From the NCBI GenBank assembly GCA_943913645.1, contig CALTYZ010000019.1, positions 1-46,116 on the forward strand: 46,116 nucleotides of DNA. The letters are read 5' to 3'. Below are positions 41,800 to 46,116 of the stretch, in pieces. The notes under the pieces were generated by a model. That model was not told the DNA's origin. It searched no databases and saw nothing but the letters and a program-made list of their open reading frames with translations. Every line of letters starts with the position of its first letter. The first letter of the stretch is position 1. The stretch is from an uncultured Corynebacterium sp. Its GTDB lineage: Bacteria > Actinomycetota > Actinomycetes > Mycobacteriales > Mycobacteriaceae. Made by a program: the position numbers and the translations under genes.

Positions 41800-42143
41800 T
41801 TACGTAGGCACCGGAAGTAGCCTCGCGGACTTCCTTGTATTGGCGTTGGCCTCTTGCCAGCGTATTGCGTCCATGACGCTAGCAGCCCCGACTACCTTGA
41901 ATCATTCTTGGACGAGGTAGCCTTCGTCGTCTCCGGCGGACCAAAAGAACACATAGTAATCCGGGCTAGCAAGCTTGCCAGAGCTGTCGTTGCCTGAGGT
42001 TAGCTAATTACCTGGCGTTATCTTATACACGTTCACCCATTGACCTCGTCCCGCGTTAGAAATTTTCTGCCCAAGGTCTGCTGGCAAGAGCTACGCCTGC
42101 AATAGAACCCAGTCTTTTGCGGGATTGCCCCCAAGTACTTTCC
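41800..42143 (-). pseudogene. Decayed gene directly after the bacteriocin ATPase
   Basis: One minus-strand frame reads coherent protein across three stops (TAG, TAG, TGA): QKISNAGRGQWVNVYKITPG, then SPDYYVFFWSAGDDEGYLVQ, then VVGAASVMDAIRWQEANANT. It begins right after the ATPase stop, so it may be a fourth gene of the operon now inactivated. I do not recognise the family; the aromatic, soluble composition suggests a small secreted or cytosolic domain. Confidence 0.6.
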
Positions 42144-42145
42144 CC

Positions 42146-42817
42146 CTAGCTGAATACTGCGGTTTCTTTTGCGGGCTCGGTTGCCAACGATACTTCACGG
42201 TCACACTGTGATACCACCCAAGGATCGTGGCTGACGATGATCACTGCAGCTCCGGACTCAGCTTGTTCCCGCAGCAGGTCGAGCACCATCGTTGCGTTAG
42301 AGCGATCGAGTGAGGCGGTGGGTTCATCAGCAAGAATAAGTTCGGGTTGACGCACTAAGATCCGGGCAAGCGCGACGCGCTGCTGCTCGCCGCCGCTCAG
42401 TACGAAGACCTTCTCTTTTTGGCGCCCTGCTAGCCCCACCGCATCTAAAGCGGCGCTCACGCGATCTAAGCGCTCGCTGCGCCCCAATCCCACGGGAGCC
42501 GCCAATGCTACGTTGTCGCGGATCGAGTCGGCTTCGACCAGCGCGAAATCCTGAAAAAGATACCCGATCGCAGTCCGCCGCAACGCTCGCGCGCGGCGCT
42601 CCGAGATACCCGAGGTAGAGTGACCACAGACGGTGAGCTCACCTGCAGTGGGCCTGTCGAGCAGCCCGATGCAATTTAACAGGGTTGTCTTGCCGGACCC
42701 TGACGGGCCCGTCAATGCCGTAAAACTGCCTGCGGGTACCTCGAAGTTTAAGTCCGTCCACAACGTGCGGGAGCCAATACGGTAGGTGAGGTCAATCGCG
42801 CGCACTGTTGGCTCCAT
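42146..42817 (-). CDS. Bacteriocin-locus ABC transporter ATPase (223 aa)
   Basis: ATP-binding subunit of a MacB/LolD-like transporter. Walker A GPSGSGKTT, Q-loop LFQDFALVEADSIRDN, signature LSGGEQQRVALARILV, Walker B LILADEPTASLD, H-loop IVSHDPW. ATG 42817 is preferred over 42838: AAGG lies a few bases upstream and the protein then opens MEPTVRAIDL. It overlaps the permease gene by 26 bases, so the two are translationally coupled. In lactococcin-972 loci this pair is linked to export or self-protection. Confidence 0.93.
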   Translation of the reverse strand: MEPTVRAIDLTYRIGSRTLWTDLNFEVPAGSFTALTGPSGSGKTTLLNCIGLLDRPTAGELTVCGHSTSGISERRARALRRTAIGYLFQDFALVEADSIRDNVALAAPVGLGRSERLDRVSAALDAVGLAGRQKEKVFVLSGGEQQRVALARILVRQPELILADEPTASLDRSNATMVLDLLREQAESGAAVIIVSHDPWVVSQCDREVSLATEPAKETAVFS

Positions 42818-44786
42818 AGCCTTGCCTTTCTGATCCAACCTTTACTGCGACCCGCGGCTGACGAGTTACGACAGCGAGGATAATTACGTAAGCGATAACT
42901 GCAGCGGCAAACGACAGGGATACCGCTTCTGGAGAGATTCGCGCCTCAGCCAACATCGACGGGGACGCGGCACCCGGCGGAAGCGATGCCCATTCCCGAA
43001 ATATCGCAGCTCGATTCCACAGGAACACACCTAATGCCGTGAGGGTCAACACCCCGATCACAGCCGTCCTGGCATACACACCTGTTGGGTAGCGCCCAAA
43101 TGCATATGTCACCGTTAATCGCTGGTGCCAGAGACGGCGGTAAATAAATGCAATAACAACCGCCAGGGCGAAGGTAAACGCTACTGCCATCACCAGCCCA
43201 CCGGTAAACAGCAGCGCATTTTGACCAAGTGTTCCTTGGGCCTCAGCCCAAACAGTTGCCATACTTTGGCTGCCGATGATGAAGCTGGCTAAGTCTTTGT
43301 CCTCGGCAACACGATGAAGAAACTCATCAGTGGTGAGACCTAGACGCATTCGAGACATGGCCGAAACAATCGCTTGATCTGAGGGGAGTTGATCATCCGG
43401 GTACACCATGATGATCGGGTCTGTTACGACAGCGGGCTCCATCCAACCGGTTTCGGAGACATCCCAAGTGAAAACCTCATGTCCGGGCTCAAGCACCCGA
43501 ACTTCACAATGATCGTCGCAACCCTCATAGCTCTCTTTCAGAGTAGAGGTGGCAACGGTGACTGACGCTGGTACATATAAGACTGGGTGATCCGCTGGCT
43601 CGAGGGGTGGCGTTATTGAGCGCACGGCTGCGGTGTGGTTAAACATTACGGCGGGCGTATGTAACCCGTAGGAAAGGCCTACGTTCTCATCTTCGTACTC
43701 CGCGTAAACGACCTGGTGGCGCGAGGAGAACTCCCGAATCACCTGTGCCAAGTTCCGCTCGCTTTCCTGTATCCCCTCGTAATCACGCGCCCCTGACAAC
43801 GAGGCGACCATGACATCGCTCGTACCCTCCCAAACCGGCGCATACATCTCTTGTTCAAGATATCGTGGCGCGGTATTAAACGCCGGAATCGCGAAACTCG
43901 CAATACTGATGACCGCGGCGGCTTGCATCGCGAGCGCGAGGCCAGGTGTTGCTACCGCCGGAAGCTTTCCCTTCAATCGCTCCGGAATGGGCAACCGTCG
44001 CACTGCAATCAAGCTAGCTATGAAACCGAGCGCCATAACGCATAGGAACGCGGCAAGGTAGCGCGCAGCGAAGTTGAACAGCACTTCCGCACTGTGCCAC
44101 GAGGTCGTCAGACCCACGAATACGCTAGCCACTATCAACGCCGCTATACCGAGGAGAGCCGGTAAACGATAAGAACGCTTCCATTCCTTGAGTGCGCTTT
44201 CAGCCAGCCCTAGACCGTAGACTTGCCAAATTGCATAGTCTCGTGACCGCACAAGTGTGGAGGCTAGGACGGTGCCGCAGCAGACAATCAGCACCAGCAA
44301 AAGCATTGAACCGAGCGGGGTGCCCGCGATGAGAAAACCGAACGGTTGGGTAGAGAGGCGATCGAACAGCACTCCATTTTCACTGAGATAAGTGTTGATT
44401 TCTTGCTCGAACGCCCGCCCGTGCGAAAATTGATAGTGCCATCGGGTCTCGCCGAAAGGCAGTTCGGCGAGATCATGGACTGTGACCGCGCTTGCGGGCG
44501 GGAGAAGGCGATATGTCTTCTCAGCAATATCACCGCTCGCGTACACGTCAAGACCAGATGGCTGCGGCAGTGCTACTGCTACCCGCCCGTGATGCTTATT
44601 TGCAATCGCAGTCAAATCAGCCACCAAGTCGACGTTGTCAATGCCGCCTTCAACTACGATTGAAGCACCGTGTTCCACCGCCCCCTCTTGCTGGATGAGC
44701 AGCACGCTCCAATATGCGAAGAGCAGCGCGAACCCACACGCTATAGCGATCGAGGCTGGGGCGAACAGGTTAGTAAGCTTTGACAT
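42792..44786 (-). CDS. Bacteriocin-associated integral membrane protein (DUF1430-like permease, 664 aa)
   Basis: FtsX-like permease partner of the ATPase. N-terminal transmembrane helix (ASIAIACGFALLFAYWSVLL), a ~110-residue external domain, three central helices (residues about 155-300), a large external domain (about 310-500), then three C-terminal helices (GGLVMAVAFTFALAVVIAFIY, TAVIGVLTLTALGVFLW, AAAVIAYVIILAVV). GGAG stands 7 bases before ATG 44786. It follows bacteriocin 3 by 26 bases. Such proteins are typical companions of lactococcin-972-type bacteriocins. Confidence 0.9.
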   Translation of the reverse strand: MSKLTNLFAPASIAIACGFALLFAYWSVLLIQQEGAVEHGASIVVEGGIDNVDLVADLTAIANKHHGRVAVALPQPSGLDVYASGDIAEKTYRLLPPASAVTVHDLAELPFGETRWHYQFSHGRAFEQEINTYLSENGVLFDRLSTQPFGFLIAGTPLGSMLLLVLIVCCGTVLASTLVRSRDYAIWQVYGLGLAESALKEWKRSYRLPALLGIAALIVASVFVGLTTSWHSAEVLFNFAARYLAAFLCVMALGFIASLIAVRRLPIPERLKGKLPAVATPGLALAMQAAAVISIASFAIPAFNTAPRYLEQEMYAPVWEGTSDVMVASLSGARDYEGIQESERNLAQVIREFSSRHQVVYAEYEDENVGLSYGLHTPAVMFNHTAAVRSITPPLEPADHPVLYVPASVTVATSTLKESYEGCDDHCEVRVLEPGHEVFTWDVSETGWMEPAVVTDPIIMVYPDDQLPSDQAIVSAMSRMRLGLTTDEFLHRVAEDKDLASFIIGSQSMATVWAEAQGTLGQNALLFTGGLVMAVAFTFALAVVIAFIYRRLWHQRLTVTYAFGRYPTGVYARTAVIGVLTLTALGVFLWNRAAIFREWASLPPGAASPSMLAEARISPEAVSLSFAAAVIAYVIILAVVTRQPRVAVKVGSERQGYGANSARD

Positions 44787-44812
44787 CCGTCAACTCCGTG
44801 GCGTGTGACCAA

Positions 44813-45109
44813 CTAGCAGAAGCGGTACCAGGTGTGGTTGCCACCGAACCAGGAGCGCCGGGCCGAGGCACGTGCCCATTTCCTCGGACCTACACAGCCC
44901 GAGTCGGCATAAGAAACGCCTCGGACCGCCACACCATGGCGCTTCTTCTTGTGATAGAAGCGTGCCCAGACCTTCGTACGGCTAACTCCATGATCCCAAA
45001 CGCCTCCGTTCACATATTCGACCTTCGCATCAGCCGGCATTGCGGTGACTGCGGACAGTGCGATAAGTGAGGCACCGATAGCTGCGGCAGCCTTCTTACG
45101 TACAAACAT
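44813..45109 (-). CDS. Lactococcin-972-type bacteriocin 3, operon copy (98 aa)
   Basis: Amino-acid sequence identical to bacteriocin 1 and, as read here, identical at DNA level through 44793-45121. Signal peptide ending ADA, mature KVEYVNGGVWDHG... with two cysteines. ATG 45109 with AGGAGG. First gene of the intact three-gene operon bacteriocin - permease - ATPase. Upstream DNA resembles the other copies only to about 45290. Confidence 0.87.
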   Translation of the reverse strand: MFVRKKAAAAIGASLIALSAVTAMPADAKVEYVNGGVWDHGVSRTKVWARFYHKKKRHGVAVRGVSYADSGCVGPRKWARASARRSWFGGNHTWYRFC

Positions 45110-45177
45110 GGAGAACCTCCTGACTAGAGAGAAAGCGAACAACGAACATTGCCCGCAGCATTGCCAACATCCGATCG

Positions 45178-45218
45178 TGATCTAAACCTCGGATATGGCA
45201 ACCGTCATTATAAATCAC
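45178..45218 (-). promoter_or_regulatory. Conserved promoter/operator block upstream of bacteriocin 3
   Basis: GTGATCTA...ATAAATCAC arms around the conserved CCTCGGATATG; the same block precedes bacteriocins 1 and 2, which suggests common regulation. Confidence 0.5.
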
Positions 45219-45686
45219 ATTAGTTTATACGCAAGCTATTATTCTTTTTATCTTTGTTGGGCAGCCTGCGCTAGCTGTAGCATTTGCCGCCAAATAATTT
45301 GATTTCAACCTCCCAGCGCTCCCAGGTTCGATGAACAGCTTCCGCACGCAGCCAAACTCGCCAACCTTGCCGTGCTTCTTACCAGCGCTAGAACCCTGCC
45401 CAGATTGAGGCGCTTCCGCACGTCGATCGTCGTGCTCCTCGCACCATGTTGCGGGTGGCGAACCAGCGCGGCGTTCCGTGGCAGCGGTCCAGGTTCGATT
45501 GCAGGAGAGGTAAGCGCACCTCAGCCCTACGCATTACGCAGCACGTCGGCGGTCTAAACACCACACAAACCAGTTGCACTCATCTCCGAGTGGGATCAGG
45601 GCAGAGAGCACAGCGAGTCAGGAAATATGCACAAAACGCTAGCTATGACAGAGAAGGTGCCCGCCCGCAACCCCTTATGAAGACAT
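45219..45686. other. Intergenic region, no recognisable gene
   Basis: About 470 bases. Up to ~45290 it continues the bacteriocin-unit homology; beyond that, short frames on both strands lack family character and ribosome-binding sites. It may hold a decayed mobile element but I cannot identify one. Confidence 0.4.
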
Positions 45687-45702
45687 AAGTACTTAAGTAC
45701 TT
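45687..45702. promoter_or_regulatory. 16-bp perfect palindrome upstream of the repeat protein gene
   Basis: AAGTACTTAAGTACTT reads the same on both strands. It lies ~108 bases before ATG 45810; a plausible -35 TTGACC (45735) is downstream of it, so it could be an upstream activator or repressor site. Confidence 0.45.
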
Positions 45703-45809
45703 AACATTTCGATTTGCATTGTCGAAACCCACGTTGACCAGTAGATTTTTGGTCGCAAGGCAATTCGATTGCACTTCGAAAAATCGAGAGAAAAGGAGAC
45801 AAGGCAAAA

Positions 45810-46116
45810 ATGGCAGCTTTGAAGAAGGCCGCCGGGGCAGGTCTCGCGATCATACTGAGCGCAAGCATGATTACCCTGCCGGCAGCTCAAGCGCATCCGA
45901 TCAAGACCCCGATCCCGATTGAAGATCTGTGCGCGGAACCGGCACCGCCGGTTGGGGATCCGTGCCCACCGTGCCCACCGTGCCCGGAGCCTGAGAAGCC
46001 TGCCCCGGCACCTGAGCCAGCTCCCGAGCCGGAAAAGCCAGCTCCCGCACCTGAACCTGCACCCGAGCCGGAAAAGCCAGCTCCCGCACCTGAACCTGCA
46101 CCCGAGCCGGAAAAGC
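45810..46116 (+). CDS. Secreted Pro/Glu/Lys-repeat surface protein, 3' end cut by window
   Basis: Signal peptide MAALKKAAGAGLAIILSASM...AQA with cleavage before HPIKTPIP; then a short segment with three cysteines in a PCPPCPPCPEPEK context, followed by 13-residue repeats PAPAPEPAPEPEK (39-base DNA repeats, nearly identical) that run to the window end. AAGGAG lies upstream of ATG 45810. Such Pro-rich repeats are typical of wall-spanning stalks; the functional or anchoring domain is beyond the window. The length is therefore unknown. Confidence 0.8.
   Translation, partial: MAALKKAAGAGLAIILSASMITLPAAQAHPIKTPIPIEDLCAEPAPPVGDPCPPCPPCPEPEKPAPAPEPAPEPEKPAPAPEPAPEPEKPAPAPEPAPEPEK

Noticed and set aside
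45372..45688. Short open frames on both strands between bacteriocin 3 and the repeat protein
   Set aside because: No start signals, no recognisable family and heavy overlap with each other.
45901..46101. Minus-strand open frame opposite the Pro/Glu/Lys-repeat protein
   Set aside because: A by-product of the low-complexity repeat; no start signal and the plus strand has a signal peptide and ribosome-binding site.

Overview
The window reads as Corynebacterium chromosome. Evidence: high GC, UDP-galactopyranose mutase (arabinogalactan synthesis), an LCP cell-wall ligase, a FarR-type GntR regulator beside serS, LGFP-type repeats in a secreted amidase, and the gene order glf / amidase / glpK / HAD / plsC / serS / farR / septum protein / metallopeptidase / pheA / CPBP / LCP, which resembles the C. 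glutamicum neighbourhood as I remember it. The species cannot be named from sequence alone.

Layout. 1-6.4 kb is an accessory island: an orphan IS21-type IstB (cut by the window edge), a secreted 962-residue ALF-repeat polymorphic toxin followed by two tandem related proteins in the classic immunity position, and the C-terminal fragment of a corynebacterial plasmid replicase. 6.4-8.0 kb holds a glutaredoxin-like protein, a TetR regulator and a divergent Sap/GAP-type membrane protein with two palindromic operators between them. 8.0-25.2 kb is mostly core: glf, secreted amidase, glpK, DUF559-like protein, the serS-plsC-HAD operon, farR, septum-formation protein, mini-metallopeptidase, pheA, CPBP protease, LCP protein, an amidohydrolase that appears to start at CTG, and an AGCS symporter. 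25.4-33.8 kb is a histidine-utilisation cluster (YjiH-type transporter, hutG, hutR, hutH, small membrane protein, hutU, hutI). It degrades histidine through urocanate, imidazolonepropionate and formiminoglutamate to glutamate and formamide. 33.8-39.7 kb is core again: DUF5926, GDPD, membrane alpha/beta hydrolase, msrA, sodA, lysE.

40-45.1 kb is the most unusual region: a lactococcin-972-type bacteriocin locus on the minus strand with three bacteriocin genes. One (44813-45109) is followed by an intact DUF1430-like permease and ABC ATPase. The other two sit in tandem about 0.9 kb units, each followed by a decayed 5' remnant of the same permease. Copies 1 and 3 share a 329-bp identical tract with abrupt edges, which points to gene conversion. 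The window ends inside a secreted Pro/Glu/Lys-repeat protein.

Other signals: at least nine genes have a TANNNT -10 hexamer 6-7 nt before the start codon (probable leaderless mRNAs); four copies of an intergenic palindrome keep their pairing while the sequence changes; the hutH and hutU promoters share a related 18-bp palindrome-like site. All functional calls come from motif recognition by eye; no database search was run.
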